A DNA stretch of 64,000 nt from Streptomyces pseudovenezuelae (GTDB taxonomy: Bacteria > Actinomycetota > Actinomycetes > Streptomycetales > Streptomycetaceae), in assembly GCF_029892565.1 (NCBI RefSeq), contig NZ_JARXVH010000020.1, forward strand, positions 114,770 through 178,769, written 5' to 3'. Each line of letters begins with the position of its first letter. The first letter of the stretch is position 1. The translations under genes and the position numbers were made by a program. Shown here in pieces: positions 43,866 through 53,596 of this stretch. The notes below the pieces were generated by a model that saw nothing but the letters and a program-made list of their open reading frames with translations, was not told the DNA's origin and did no database searches.

Positions 43866-44918
43866 TGTTCGGTACGCGCAGGATGGCGGACTGACCGCCG
43901 AGAGGCGGCGATTACGCGAACGGATCAGGTAGGAGGCAGGCGAGCGGTTCGCTTGTCGTGAGAGAACCGCGGTGTTCGCGAAGGCTCGGGTGAGTGAGCG
44001 GTCGGTTGAACGCTGGCGTCGTGCCTGGCGGGAGGGGGCGCGCTCGCCTCCGCGGGGCCACCGAAACTGCCCAGTCTGTCCGAGGAGCGGTTCGCCGAAT
44101 TGGAGAAGGAACTGGCGCTGGGGCTGGCCGTGCATGGCTGGTAGGACCAGCGGTGGACTCTGGTCCGGATCAGAGAGCTGATCGCCCGGACGTTCCGACT
44201 GGACTGCTCGTCGTCGGGGGTGTGGCGGCTGCTGCGGCACGGCTGGTCCTGGCCGTGTCCCGCCCCTCGGGCGCAACGAGCAGGCGGTGGGCCTGTGGAA
44301 GAAGGACGTGTGGCCGCACCTGGAATGACTGCGGCGGCGCTGGGCCTATATCGCCTTCGAGGACGAGGCCGAGTTCTCGATGACGCCGCCGTGCGCCCGC
44401 ACCTGGGGCCGGCGTGGCCACACGCCGGTGGTGCGGGTGCGGGGCCGCTCCTGGCGCTGCTGGTCGATCGCGGTGATGCGCTGTTACCGGCCCGGCGAGA
44501 CCTCCCGGTTGATCTACCGGCCGCGCCGCCGCCGCAAGCATCGGGGTAAAGGACGTAACACCTTCGCCTGGAGCGACAACCGAGACTTGGTCGTCCGCGC
44601 CCACATCCAGCTCCAAGCTCCCATCGTGCTGGTCTGGGATAATCTCAACACCGACCGGGCGGTCGGGGTGCGTGAGTACGCGGCCGCGTCCAACTGCCCT
44701 CTTGTGCACCGGACGTGAACCCGGCGGAGCGCGTCTGGCCGTTGTTACGGCGCGGTCCGCTGGCCAACGTCGCCTTCACCGACGACGAACATCTCGAACG
44801 CGCCCTCCGCCGGGGCCTGCGTCATATCCAGCTCCGCCCCGACCTCATCGACGGCCGCCTCACTGGCACCGGACTCATGCTCACCCACCAGCCGGCAACA
44901 ACCCGAAGAGCTCAGTAG
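43866..44918 (+). pseudogene. IS630-family transposase, many breaks
   Basis: Pieces in several frames cover the whole transposase: GGLTAERRRLRERIR (stop), ARVSERSVERWRRAWREGA, FEDEAEFSMTPPCARTWGRR with the first Asp, LVWDNLNTDRA with the second, and DVNPAERVWPLLRRGPLANV with the Glu. At least four stops or shifts separate them. Not mobile by itself. Confidence 0.8.
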
Positions 44919-44956
44919 GTGTGAATGCGTCGCCGGCCTGACCAAGGCGCCGTGGG

Positions 44957-47641
44957 ATGATTCCGGGTGTGGGAACTGGCGAGGGAGCAGATGCCGGGCC
45001 GGTGCGGGCCGCCCGTCTTGGTGCGGGAGGGGTTGTGGCCCGTCCAGAGCTGTTGGGGCGGCTGAGCGGGCCGGCCCGGGTGACGCTGGTGTCGGCGCCG
45101 CCTGGCAGCGGCAAGACCGTGTTGCTGCGTTCCTGGATGAGCCAGACGGGCCTGGAGGAGTGCGCTGCGTGGGTGGCAGCGGGGCGGGATGAGCGGGATC
45201 CGCAGGGATTCTGGCTGTCCGTGCTCGGCGCGCTTCGCCAAACACGCCCAGGGGCGGCGCTGGTGCGGGCGTTGACGGCGGCGCCGGACCTGGACGGGTG
45301 GGCGATCACGGAGCGGCTGCTGAAGGATCTGGCGTCGCTGGAGGAGCAGTTGTGGCTGGTGGTTGATGACGTGCATGAGCTGGCTCCGGACACGCTGCGG
45401 CAACTGGAGCTGCTGATCATGCGCGCCCCGCACAGGCTGCGGTTCGTCCTGGCCGCGCGGCATGACGTGCGGCTGGGGCTGCACCGGCTGCGGCTGGAGG
45501 GGGACCTGGCCGAGATCCGGGCGGGTGATCTGCGCTTCAGCCTGAACGAGACGCAGGAACTGCTCGCCGCGGCCGGGGTTGAGCTGCCCGGGCCGGCGGT
45601 GGCGGTGTTGCACGAGCGGACCGAAGGGTGGGTGGCGGGGCTGCGGCTGGCCGCGTTGGCGGCGGCCGGGCACCCCGATCCGTCGCGGTTCGCGGCGGAG
45701 TTCTCCGGCACCGACCGGACGGTGGCGGAGTACCTGATGGCCGAGGTGCTGGATCGGCAGCCCGACCCGGTGCGGTGGCTGCTGCTACGGACTTCCATCC
45801 TGGAGCGAGTCAACGGGGAGCTGGCCGACCTGCTGGCCGGGGGCGAGGGCGGGGAGCGGGTGCTGCAGGATCTGGAACAGGCGAACGTGTTCGTCGTGTC
45901 ACTGGACGCTGCGCGTTCGGAGTTCCGCTATCACCAGATGTTCGCCGGGCTGTTGCAGATGGAGTTGCGGCGCGCCGCGCCGGGCGAGGTCCCCGATCTG
46001 CACCGGGCCGCCGCCGGATGGCTTGCCGGGCACGGATACCCGGCGGAGGCGGTCCGGCATGCCCAGGCGGCGCGGGACTGGTCCCTGGCCGCCCGGCTGC
46101 TTGCCGAGCACTGGTCCAGCCTCTACCTGGACGGACGGGCCAGTGCCGTGCACGAACTGCTCGCCGGGTTCCCGACCGGCCTGCTTACGACGGATGCCGG
46201 GCTGGCGGCGGCGGCCGCAGGTGATGAGCTGGCCCGGGGGTCGCTGGAGGCGGCCGAGCGGTTGCTGCGCCTGGCCGAGCGGGGTACGCAGACGCTGCTG
46301 GAGCCTGAGCGCGGCCAGCTGGAGCTCTTGTCAGGGGTCGTCGGGCTGCTGGCAGCCCGCCAGCGCGGGAACCCGCCGGCTGAGGCCGAGGCGGCGCAGC
46401 GGCTGCAGGCCATGGCCGAAGCCTTGGGGGCGGCGCAGCCTTACTTGGGTGAGGACTTGCGCGCGCTGGCGCTCATCAGCCTTGGCTATGCCCAGGGCTG
46501 GACCGGCCACCACAACCAGGCAGAGTACCTGGCGGAGGGGATCGCGCTGGCGCGCCGGATCGGTCGGCCATTTCTTGAGTTCACAGGCCTGGCCCACCAG
46601 GCGGCGATCGAGCCTTCACGGTCGTTGGCGCGGGCGGCCGAGTTCAGCAGGCAGGCGATCGAGCTGGCCGATCGGCACGGCTGGTCGGAGGAGTCGGCGG
46701 CAGGTATCGCGTGCATGATCCTCGGCGCAGTGCTCGCCTGGCAGGGAAGGCCCGGGGAGGCTGAGCCCTGGGTCCAGCGCGCCGAACACATCGTCAGCGC
46801 GGAGGCCGATCCCGCGGCCGGGCTGGGGGTCCGTTACGCCCGCGGGTTCTTGGAGCTGGTACGAGGTCAGGACGGCGACGCACTGACCGCTTTGCGGGAC
46901 GCCGAACGGCTAGCTGGGCTTCTGGCCGCGCCGCACCTGCTGGCTCCGCGGGCGCGGGCATTGCTGCTGCTCACCCTGGTGCGCCTCGGCGAAACCCAGC
47001 GCGCCGAGAAGACCCTGGCCGACCTCGAGGAACGAGAGCGAGAGCACGGGGAGGTGCGCATCGCGACAGCCGAACTGCGGCTCGCCCAGGCCGACCCGCA
47101 CGGGGCGACCGTCGCGCTCGCACCGGTCCTGAACGGCTCCGCCCGCGTGAACCCAGTCCAGGGCTTCCTCGCCCTGGCCTTCACGCTGGAGGCGGCAGCC
47201 CGGGACGCTCTCGGCGACCCGGATGCCGCCGGCCGCGCACTGGAGCGGGCGCTCGATCTCGCCGAGCCCGACACTGCGCTCTCAGCCTTCGTGCTGCATC
47301 CGGTTCCCGCCCTCCTGGAGCGCCATGCCCGGCGCGGCACCACGCATGCGGCCCTGATCGGCGAGATCCGGGGCCTGCTCGCCGGGCACGCCCCCGCGCC
47401 GCTGTCTGGAGGGAGCCCAACGCCGCTCGAGCCGCTGAGCGACAGCGAACTGCGCGTGCTGCGCTATCTGCCGACCAACCTGACCGCGCCGGAAATCGCG
47501 GGCGAATTGCATGTCTCGGTTAACACTGTCAAGACTCACATGCGCAACCTGTACGCCAAACTCGCCACCCACCGCCGGGCCGAGACAGTCACCCGCGCTC
47601 GCGACCTGGGCCTGCTCGCACCTCACGCCTTGCGGTCCTAG
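44957..47641 (+). CDS. LAL-type LuxR regulator with ATPase domain
   Basis: 894 residues, the size of MalT-like regulators. Walker A is at residues 47-54 (APPGSGKT) and Walker B at about 132-137 (LVVDDVHEL). A long TPR-like helical middle follows. The C-terminal LuxR helix-turn-helix begins at about 825 (PLSDSELRVLRYLPTNLTAP) with SVNTVKTHMRNLYAKLATH. Such regulators bind ATP and an inducer and often control metabolite clusters. It starts 38 bp after the IS630 wreck, so its native promoter may be lost. No target is evident. Confidence 0.87.
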   Translation: MIPGVGTGEGADAGPVRAARLGAGGVVARPELLGRLSGPARVTLVSAPPGSGKTVLLRSWMSQTGLEECAAWVAAGRDERDPQGFWLSVLGALRQTRPGAALVRALTAAPDLDGWAITERLLKDLASLEEQLWLVVDDVHELAPDTLRQLELLIMRAPHRLRFVLAARHDVRLGLHRLRLEGDLAEIRAGDLRFSLNETQELLAAAGVELPGPAVAVLHERTEGWVAGLRLAALAAAGHPDPSRFAAEFSGTDRTVAEYLMAEVLDRQPDPVRWLLLRTSILERVNGELADLLAGGEGGERVLQDLEQANVFVVSLDAARSEFRYHQMFAGLLQMELRRAAPGEVPDLHRAAAGWLAGHGYPAEAVRHAQAARDWSLAARLLAEHWSSLYLDGRASAVHELLAGFPTGLLTTDAGLAAAAAGDELARGSLEAAERLLRLAERGTQTLLEPERGQLELLSGVVGLLAARQRGNPPAEAEAAQRLQAMAEALGAAQPYLGEDLRALALISLGYAQGWTGHHNQAEYLAEGIALARRIGRPFLEFTGLAHQAAIEPSRSLARAAEFSRQAIELADRHGWSEESAAGIACMILGAVLAWQGRPGEAEPWVQRAEHIVSAEADPAAGLGVRYARGFLELVRGQDGDALTALRDAERLAGLLAAPHLLAPRARALLLLTLVRLGETQRAEKTLADLEEREREHGEVRIATAELRLAQADPHGATVALAPVLNGSARVNPVQGFLALAFTLEAAARDALGDPDAAGRALERALDLAEPDTALSAFVLHPVPALLERHARRGTTHAALIGEIRGLLAGHAPAPLSGGSPTPLEPLSDSELRVLRYLPTNLTAPEIAGELHVSVNTVKTHMRNLYAKLATHRRAETVTRARDLGLLAPHALRS

Positions 47642-47689
47642 CCTCGGACATCTCCGTTGCGGCACCGAGCCCGATCACTGGGCCGAGGA

Positions 47690-47834
47690 AGGTGCCGGCC
47701 GTCAGCTCCTCCGCCGCGCCCCGGTCGCCGATCCGGCGGCGCAGGAAGGCGGACACCCGTGGGTGGTCCCGGACATACAGGGCCGTGAACCGCGCGGCGC
47801 GTTCACGGTCGGTCGCGGTCTGAATGTTCTCCAT
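47690..47834 (-). pseudogene. ECF sigma factor, N-terminal remnant
   Basis: The frame opens MENIQTATDRERAARFTALY and YVRDHPRVSAFLRRRIGDRG, then AAEELTA: region 2.1-2.2 of a Streptomyces ECF sigma factor. After about 47690 the match ends and the frame runs under the LAL gene. Only 45 residues remain. Confidence 0.6.
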
Positions 47835-48196
47835 TCCTCATCGATGTCATGAGCCCGGCACTCCCTTACGCCGCACAGACACCTTTTCTCCGAACCGGCT
47901 CGGGAACCGACTCTCACGGCGACCCGCGCGCCATCGGCCAAGGCATCTACGCCGGCAACAGGCCGGTGGTCACCCCGTCATGCGATTCAGCGCGGCAACA
48001 ACGCAGTGGGCTGCCCCCCAACCCCCTCAGCCGGTACCCATCGCATCGAAGCGAGCGACGGGCACCCGCCGGGAAAGACACACTATTTACCCAAAGGATC
48101 TTCACTGATTCCGAACCGAGTCCATATGATGCGGAGATCAACAGGCTTGGCCAAGGGGGGACTTGGGCAGGCCTCCCAAATTCCCGTGGGGGATTC
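47835..48196. other. Intergenic region before the secreted protein
   Basis: About 360 bp without a supported gene. The plus frame is open upstream of 48197, but its codon use is poor, and the signal peptide at 48197 marks the true start. It should contain that promoter. Confidence 0.4.
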
Positions 48197-49045
48197 ATGC
48201 GTATACGCGTTGCGGCCACCGTCATCTCCGGCGCCGTCGTTTTGTCCGCACTCGCTCTTCCGGTGACCGCCCAGGCGGCGGAGTGGACGGGTGCGGCGGC
48301 GAAGCTCGGTTCCTTCGCCTCGAAGTCCGTTCAGCCGAGAGACTCGTTGGGCAACACCAAGTTCTCGCACGCGGTCATCAACGGTAGCAAGGACATCGTC
48401 CTCGGCACCACGGGCACGAAGTCCGTCACCGTCACGTACACCGCCACGGACCAGAACGGCGTCGCCCTCACCGAGGCCTTCCTGTGGCAGGGCACCGACA
48501 GTTCGACCACGGACGGCATCACCGGCGGCCTGGGGACGGACGACGACCCCGTTTGCACGGAAACGGCGACCCAGGGCACCTACACCTGCAAGGCCGTCTT
48601 CAACATCCACCCCGCCACCGACATGAAGGACAACGGCGTGGCCGGGACCTGGAAGCTGTTCCTGGGCGCCTGGGACCTGTACGCGAACGCCAGCTACAAC
48701 GACGACGTCGCCACCGTCGCGATCAAGAAGACCTCCACACTGACCGCCAACGCCACGCCCGAGCCGGTCAAGAAGGGCAAGACCATCACGGTCACGGGCA
48801 AACTCGCCCGCGCGAACTGGTCGACGGGCAAGTACGCCGGCTATGCATCCCAGCCCGCGAAGCTACAGTTCCGCAAGAAGGGCAGCAACACCTACACCAC
48901 GCTCAAGACCGTCAAGACCAACAGCACCGGCGCCCTGAAGACCACCACCAAGGCCACCGTCGACGGGTACTACCGCTACGTCTTCGCGGGCACCCCCACC
49001 ACCGCCGCAGCGACGGCGCCCGGCGACTTCGTCGACGTCAGGTAA
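48197..49045 (+). CDS. Secreted protein, unknown function
   Basis: 282 residues. Signal peptide MRIRVAATVISGAVVLSALA ending near AQA. The mature part is beta-rich, with two Cys (DPVCTETATQGTYTCKAVFN) that should form a disulphide, and ends in an Ig-like or bacterial surface repeat (STLTANATPEPVKKGKTITV, then FRKKGSNTYTTLKTVKT). Common in Streptomyces secretomes without a known role. RBS gtgggggattc. An IS5 element starts 3 bp after its stop. Confidence 0.75.
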   Translation: MRIRVAATVISGAVVLSALALPVTAQAAEWTGAAAKLGSFASKSVQPRDSLGNTKFSHAVINGSKDIVLGTTGTKSVTVTYTATDQNGVALTEAFLWQGTDSSTTDGITGGLGTDDDPVCTETATQGTYTCKAVFNIHPATDMKDNGVAGTWKLFLGAWDLYANASYNDDVATVAIKKTSTLTANATPEPVKKGKTITVTGKLARANWSTGKYAGYASQPAKLQFRKKGSNTYTTLKTVKTNSTGALKTTTKATVDGYYRYVFAGTPTTAAATAPGDFVDVR

Positions 49046-49054
49046 GAAGTCATC

Positions 49055-49520
49055 TCATTTGGTGAGTCTGCGGTAGCAGATGAGGGTGCAGGCGATGCTG
49101 GTGAAGGCCAGGAAGTGGTCGGCTTTGCGTTGGTAGCGGCGGTGCAGGCGTCGGCATCCGGCGAGCCAGGACATGGCGCGTTCCATGGTCCAGCGGTGGC
49201 GGCCGAGCCGTTGCGAGGTCTCGAGGCCCCTGCGGGCGATGCGGTGCCGGATGCCTCGGCTGGATAACCATCGCCGCAGGTGGTTGGAGTCATAGCCCTT
49301 GGCGGCGTGGAGCTTGTGGGGCCTGCGCCGCCGGGGTCCCCGGCGGGAGCGGATCGGCGGTATGCCCTTCACCAGGGGGATCAGTGCCTGGCTGTCGTGC
49401 GTGTTGGCGCCCGAGATGCCGATGGACAGGGGCAGGCCGGTCCGCTCCGTGATCAAGTGGATCTTTGACCCGTACTTATCCCGGTCCACAGGATTCGGAC
49501 CTGTCAGCTCCCCCTTTTCA
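49055..49520 (-). CDS. IS5-family transposase, OrfB part
   Basis: The second frame continues GELTGPNPVDRDKYGSKIHL, GISGANTHDSQALIPLV (second Asp in THDSQ) and HRWTMERAMSWLAGCRRLHR (Glu in MERAMSW). It ends at TSIACTLICYRRLTK, stop 49055. It has no start of its own, and is made as an A-B fusion by -1 frameshift. Confidence 0.82.
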
Positions 49521-49863
49521 GGGCCTGCATGTTCACCGAGTCGATCGCGCACCGCGACCAGTCCAACTCGCCACGGGATCCGAGTTCGTCGAGCACCAGG
49601 CGGTGGAGTCTGGCCCACACCCGGGCCTTCGACCACTCGGTGAAACGCCGGTGAGCCGTCGCGCCGGACGGCCCGAACGACGCGGTCGGCAACTGCTGCC
49701 ACGTGCAGCCCGAGGTCGCCACGAAGACGATCGCGGCCAGCACTTCGCGGTCGCCATGCCGACGCCGGCCCCCACCTTGAGGCCGCGACGGCGCCTCCGG
49801 TACCACCCGCTGGAACAGCTCCCACAACTCATCCGGCACCAGCCGCTCAACGATCCTCGCCAC
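49504..49863 (-). CDS. IS5-family transposase, OrfA part
   Basis: From the GTG at 49863 the frame reads VARIVERLVPDELWELFQRV, then FVATSGCTWQQLPTASFGPS and RCAIDSVNMQALKRGS, stop at 49504. The first catalytic Asp is in CAIDSVN. Near the end an A4G5 run (49510-49518, minus strand) allows a -1 slip into the OrfB frame, the usual mode in this group. Confidence 0.82.
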   Translation of the reverse strand: MARIVERLVPDELWELFQRVVPEAPSRPQGGGRRRHGDREVLAAIVFVATSGCTWQQLPTASFGPSGATAHRRFTEWSKARVWARLHRLVLDELGSRGELDWSRCAIDSVNMQALKRGS

Positions 49864-49992
49864 GACTGGCAGCTTACCCAGCCAAATGAGATGACGTCCA
49901 AGAGGCCCTGTACTCATGCCCGCAGCCGGCGGCAACCACCCGATCGAGACTCCCGTTCGACACACCCTCAAGATCGGACCGACAACAGCCAC

Positions 49993-50382
49993 TCAGCTGC
50001 GTTCCTGCACGAACTTCACGCGATGACCCTCAGGATCGCGCAGCCAGGCATATCGAAGACGTCCGTCCGGCGAGTCGGTCGGACCCGTCAGTGGCTCGCC
50101 CCCTGCATCGAGCGCCATCTGATGCAGACCGTCAACGTCGTTGCACCACAACACGACCTCAGTGTTTTCCCCGGGCGTCGTGGCGATGCCGAAAAGCTCG
50201 CTGCCCACACGGGCCGAGCTGAACCCGATCCGGACGCCAGCAGCCTCCACCTCGACCTGGTGCGGCTCGTCGTCGGACGGGAAGCGAAATTTCTCCGGCA
50301 TCCCGAGGCTACGGAAGAACGCTGCGCATCGTTCCACGTCATCGCACCACAGGTTCACCTGAACAGCCTCGAACGCCGCCAT
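49993..50382 (-). CDS. VOC-family (glyoxalase-like) protein
   Basis: 129 residues from the ATG at 50382. The pattern FEAVQVNLWCDDVERCAAFF, then EVVLWCNDVDGLHQMALDAG and RYAWLRDPEGHRVKFVQER shows the paired beta-alpha-beta-beta units of the vicinal oxygen chelate fold. Members include glyoxalases, antibiotic-binding proteins and dioxygenases; the Glu of the final strand is at FVQE. A single gene beside the IS5 element. Confidence 0.85.
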   Translation of the reverse strand: MAAFEAVQVNLWCDDVERCAAFFRSLGMPEKFRFPSDDEPHQVEVEAAGVRIGFSSARVGSELFGIATTPGENTEVVLWCNDVDGLHQMALDAGGEPLTGPTDSPDGRLRYAWLRDPEGHRVKFVQERS

Positions 50383-50651
50383 GCGCACACACGCTACCCA
50401 TCCAGTCAGCTGTTCGAACAGCACGGCCAGCAGCTCGGTACGACAACAGGTACTGAGCTGGCCGATGTGCGGCCCTCCTCGACCTCTGCGCTCAGATGGC
50501 CCCGGCGGTTGTCCAACGCCTCCTCGGCGTCAGCTCTTTCGCGGCCGAACGATCGGCCGTAGGAGCCGTCAGGAGCCGACTACGCAGCAGAGATCGCTCG
50601 GCGAACCTGACCCATGCCCCATTCAGGACCTGCACTCGTTCCCCGACAAGT

Positions 50652-51310
50652 TCAGCCATCGCCGGTCTCGACGCCTCCTCGCAGTCCCCACTGATCAAGG
50701 CCGGAGTAGATCAACGCGATGCGACCTCTTGGGAAGTCGAGTGACATGGCTTCCCCCGTATAGAGCGCCACCAGCGAGTCGGGCCCACTCCACCAGGTGT
50801 CGGCCAGGCCCATCACCTCGCTGACCGGCTCGTATCCGTCCAACTCGATGCCATCTACGTCATCGCCGACGAGTTTGGTCACCTGCTTTGCCCCAATGGA
50901 TGCGTGGGGGCCAGTGCCAGCGATTCCACCCAGCCCTCGACGGTCGCATGGAGAGGAGCCCACCTGTCTGCGTGAATGCCAAACTCGCCAGACGGACTGA
51001 TCATCAACGAGTAGGGGACTGCGGTCCGCTGTATCCCTGCTTCGAACCACCACCCTGCAGAGTCTGATTCGGGTGAGTCCGGAGCGAGGTACTTCGGGCC
51101 TCCGTCGTACTGCGTGGCTGTGACGTTGTTCAGCGGCCCCGGCAGGACGCCTTGCAGCGGCCCCAGTTGGTGAAAATCCTTTGTCTCTTGGACGTTTTCA
51201 AGTGGCCCCGGGGATCGGCCCGCGCCGGTACCACTTGAGCGGGGCGTTTTGTACTCCAGCCGTAGATCGTGATCTCGATGGTGAGGGGCGCCGAGGCCGG
51301 CGTGGATCAT
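50652..51310 (-). pseudogene. Hypothetical protein, frameshifted
   Basis: Coding-like sequence KDFHQLGPLQGVLPGPLNNV, then GWWFEAGIQRTAVPYSLMIS and ATVEGWVESLALAPTH changes frame near 50888. It continues AKQVTKLVGDDVDGIELDGY, GLADTWWSGPDSLVALYTGE and RGRIALIYSGLDQWGLRG to 50652. The N-terminal 40 residues before KDFHQ look like non-native leader. The look is of a SUKH- or immunity-type protein, but this is a guess. Confidence 0.4.
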
Positions 51311-51358
51311 CTCGCCCGAGATCGCCCACGCCGTCGCGGGCGTCGGCTCCTTCTTCGT

Positions 51359-51763
51359 CTACCCGAGTTCACCGAGACGGAGGGCGTCCCGTATCTCGCT
51401 GAGCTTCGCGGTCGTTGCCGGGGTACGCTCGTGCGCTTGTTCAGCGAGTCGGAGGGCGTCGTCGATCTCGCTGAGCTTCGCGGAGGACAGGACGGCCTCC
51501 CGCTCTATCAGGTCGTCCCGGGACACAGTGGTCAGCCACGTGCATGGGGTGAAGCCTGGACGCGGGAACGCGAGCCGCAGCACGCCTTCGAACGGCAGTC
51601 CTTCACCGGTGCCCACCATCACTTCGATGCCAAGACCACTGATGTCGACGCCCGCCGGAGCAACGACCTGCATCACCCGGATCCCGGACGTGTCCTCTCC
51701 CGACAGCAGTACGACCAACCTCCGCTCGTCGAACTGAACCCACCAGACTTCGCCACGTTGCAC
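51359..51763 (-). CDS. PemK/MazF-like toxin, orphan
   Basis: 134 residues from a GTG at 51763 with a near-ideal RBS (tttggagg, 4 nt before). It starts VQRGEVWWVQFDERRLVVLL, the MazF fold signature, with VMQVVAPAGVDISG and FTPCTWLTTVSRDDLI. MazF proteins are single-strand RNA endonucleases held by an antitoxin. No antitoxin gene lies upstream: the region is IS701 sequence. The C-terminus repeats the motif AKLSEI.DALRL twice. An orphan toxin, or one rendered mild. Confidence 0.75.
   Translation of the reverse strand: MQRGEVWWVQFDERRLVVLLSGEDTSGIRVMQVVAPAGVDISGLGIEVMVGTGEGLPFEGVLRLAFPRPGFTPCTWLTTVSRDDLIEREAVLSSAKLSEIDDALRLAEQAHERTPATTAKLSEIRDALRLGELG
51361..51490 (-). repeat. Repeated C-terminal motif in the MazF-like gene
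   Basis: The segments near 51365-51412 and 51440-51487 are near copies; both code for AKLSEIxDALRL. They extend the toxin tail beyond the usual MazF end. Confidence 0.7.
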
Positions 51764-51897
51764 AAGTCCTCCAAATACAGGACGGCAGGCAGACGCCGCG
51801 CGACCTGACGCGCTGTGGAGACGGGCGCGGCCACCGTTGATCATCGGTGTGTGAAGACAAACGATCATGCGGTGGCCGCAGGTCACAGCGTAGACCC

Positions 51898-52140
51898 TGC
51901 CCGCCGGCAGGAAGCGTTCGAGGGCCCGATGAGCCGGATAGCGGGACGGTTCACGCGGGTGGAATCCCGGCGCCGGGCCCGGAAGTTGGTACTCGGCCTG
52001 CTGTCCGACCTGCCGCGCAAGAACTGCTGGACCATCGCCGAGTGGGCCGGGGACAAAACCCCGGACGGCATGCAGCACCTGCTCGGGCGGGCCAAGTGGG
52101 ACGCCGACCAGGTCCGCGACGACGTGCGCGCCTACAAACG
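51898..52140 (+). pseudogene. IS701-family transposase, N-terminal remnant
   Basis: The frame reads EAFEGPMSRIAGRFTRVESR, RRARKLVLGLLSDLPRKNCW and TPDGMQHLLGRAKWDADQVR. This is the N-terminal domain of IS701 transposases. After DDVR (about 52128) the match ends, so the DDE core is missing. The last part may have displaced the antitoxin gene of the MazF-like toxin. Confidence 0.75.
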
Positions 52141-52326
52141 ATCGAGCTCGTCGGGTCAGGCCACCGGGTACGTCGTGGATGAGGTGAACATTCACCGGAG
52201 GGCGCTACCCAGTCGCCATCGGGAGAGCATGCCGCGGGCCAGTCCGCACCTTCGCCCCGGTCTATGGCCGCCCTATTCCGCACACGTGAATATCGGAACG
52301 TGCCGATACGCTGAAGTCAAGGGAAG

Positions 52327-52629
52327 TCAGAGGTAGCCGGCGGCGGTCGTGCCGATCGACGGAGCCGTTGCGAGTAGCTGGCACAGGGCTTCTGATGCCA
52401 GCAGGCTGGCACGCAGTTTCTCGGGTATCTGGGCGTTGGCGAGCACCGTGTGCAGGGCTTCGCGGCGTGCTGACCAACTGGCGTCCTCGGGCAGTTCGGC
52501 AAGGGGCGCCTCGAGTAGCGCGAGGACGGTGTCGCGTTCGGTCGGGCCGATCTGTCGGCCCAGGGCAGCGCGTAGATGTGGCCATCGCACGGCGAGCACC
52601 GCGAGTTTGGCGATTTGAGATTTGAACAC
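52327..52629 (-). CDS. Hypothetical helical protein
   Basis: 100 residues from a GTG at 52629: FKSQIAKLAVLAVRWPHLRA, then PTERDTVLALLEAPLAELPE and ALHTVLANAQIPEKLRASLL. Ala/Leu-rich and helical, with good codon bias. No family is known to me. An N-terminal truncation at about 52630 is possible. Confidence 0.4.
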   Translation of the reverse strand: MFKSQIAKLAVLAVRWPHLRAALGRQIGPTERDTVLALLEAPLAELPEDASWSARREALHTVLANAQIPEKLRASLLASEALCQLLATAPSIGTTAAGYL

Positions 52630-52944
52630 GCCGCCGCCCGCGGCGAACCCACGGTCGATGTCATCGGCTACTTCGAGGGCATCGTCGGCCCCCTTCTACG
52701 GCTGGGCCCTGATAGTTCCCTCCCGCGTCCGCAGACGTGCACCGGCCCTGGTCGAGAACTTCCTCGCCGGCCTGGAGAACCATCGGCCCGAGCCCCCGGA
52801 CGAGTCCACCGGCTCCCGATCGGGGCCTGCAGACGGATGATGGAATTAGAACGGCGGACTGTGCACGCGACTGCGGATGGCGCCTCACGGCGGCCTCGGC
52901 GGGACTCGTCCTTGGCCGGGCGGCGTCCCCCCGCAGGCCCGAGG
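52630..52944. other. Region without a supported gene
   Basis: A plus-strand frame (about 52690-52838) reads FYGWALIVPSRVRRRAPALV and ENFLAGLENHRPEPPDEST and has coding-like codon use, but no start or family could be given. Probably a gene scrap. Confidence 0.3.
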
Positions 52945-53565
52945 TCAGCAGTCGCCGTAGAGCGCCGCGATGGCCGTCTCGCGGATCGCGGTTTCGGCGC
53001 TGTCCCAGGACCACCCGGCGTCGGCGACGAGGGTGCGCCAGCCGTGCGGGCCGAACCAGAGCCAGAGCAGGTCGGCGGTCTCCGCCGCCGCGTAGCGCGG
53101 GCGCGGTGTGAGGGTGTGCAGGTGGTGTGCCGTGTCGCTCATCGCCGCACGGGAGCTGCGGGTGGCCCGCTCCCACAGTGCCGCGCCGTCCTCGTGCACG
53201 GGCAGCGCCAGCCGGATCGCCTCGTGCACCGTGAACTGTGATTCGCTGCCGAAGCGGGTGCCCGTCGCCAGCGCCGCGAGGACGTCGCGCGGTGTACGCA
53301 GTTGCCGCAACTGCTCCATCGCCTCGTCGCAGCGACCCGCGATCACGCCCGCGTCGATGATGTGGTCCATGATCTCGCGCTTGCTGCCGACGCTCGCGAA
53401 CACGGTCTTCGGCGAGACGCCCGCCGCGGCGGCGATGTCCGCGACCGTCACCAGCGCGTAGCCGCGTTGCCCGAACAACTCCGTCGCGGCCCGCAGGATC
53501 ACCTCCCGCGTCTGCGCCGCCGCCTTCTCCCGCAGTGGGGAGGCGTAGGCGCGCTTGGTCGGCAT
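52945..53565 (-). CDS. TetR-family transcriptional regulator
   Basis: 206 residues from the ATG at 53565. The helix-turn-helix is at about residues 15-60 (TREVILRAATELFGQRGYAL, then AAAAGVSPKTVFASVGSKRE). The C-terminal ligand domain ends WDSAETAIRETAIAALYGDC. A GTG at 53574 is the other start, but a TATAGT -10-like hexamer covers it (53573-53578), which would make the message nearly leaderless at 53565. Divergent from the SnoaL-like gene, its probable target. Confidence 0.87.
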   Translation of the reverse strand: MPTKRAYASPLREKAAAQTREVILRAATELFGQRGYALVTVADIAAAAGVSPKTVFASVGSKREIMDHIIDAGVIAGRCDEAMEQLRQLRTPRDVLAALATGTRFGSESQFTVHEAIRLALPVHEDGAALWERATRSSRAAMSDTAHHLHTLTPRPRYAAAETADLLWLWFGPHGWRTLVADAGWSWDSAETAIRETAIAALYGDC

Positions 53566-53596
53566 GGCCGTCACTATACCTGCCGGACTTCATGGA

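Larger units (their letters stand above)
49049..49895 (-). mobile_element. Complete IS5-family element (IS427-like group)
   Basis: The ends gtcatctcatttgg (49049-49062) and its exact complement (49882-49895) form perfect 14-bp inverted repeats around a two-frame transposase of 847 bp in all. The transposase stop lies inside one repeat. No clear target duplication was seen at the flanks. This is the only structurally whole IS in the window. Confidence 0.85.
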
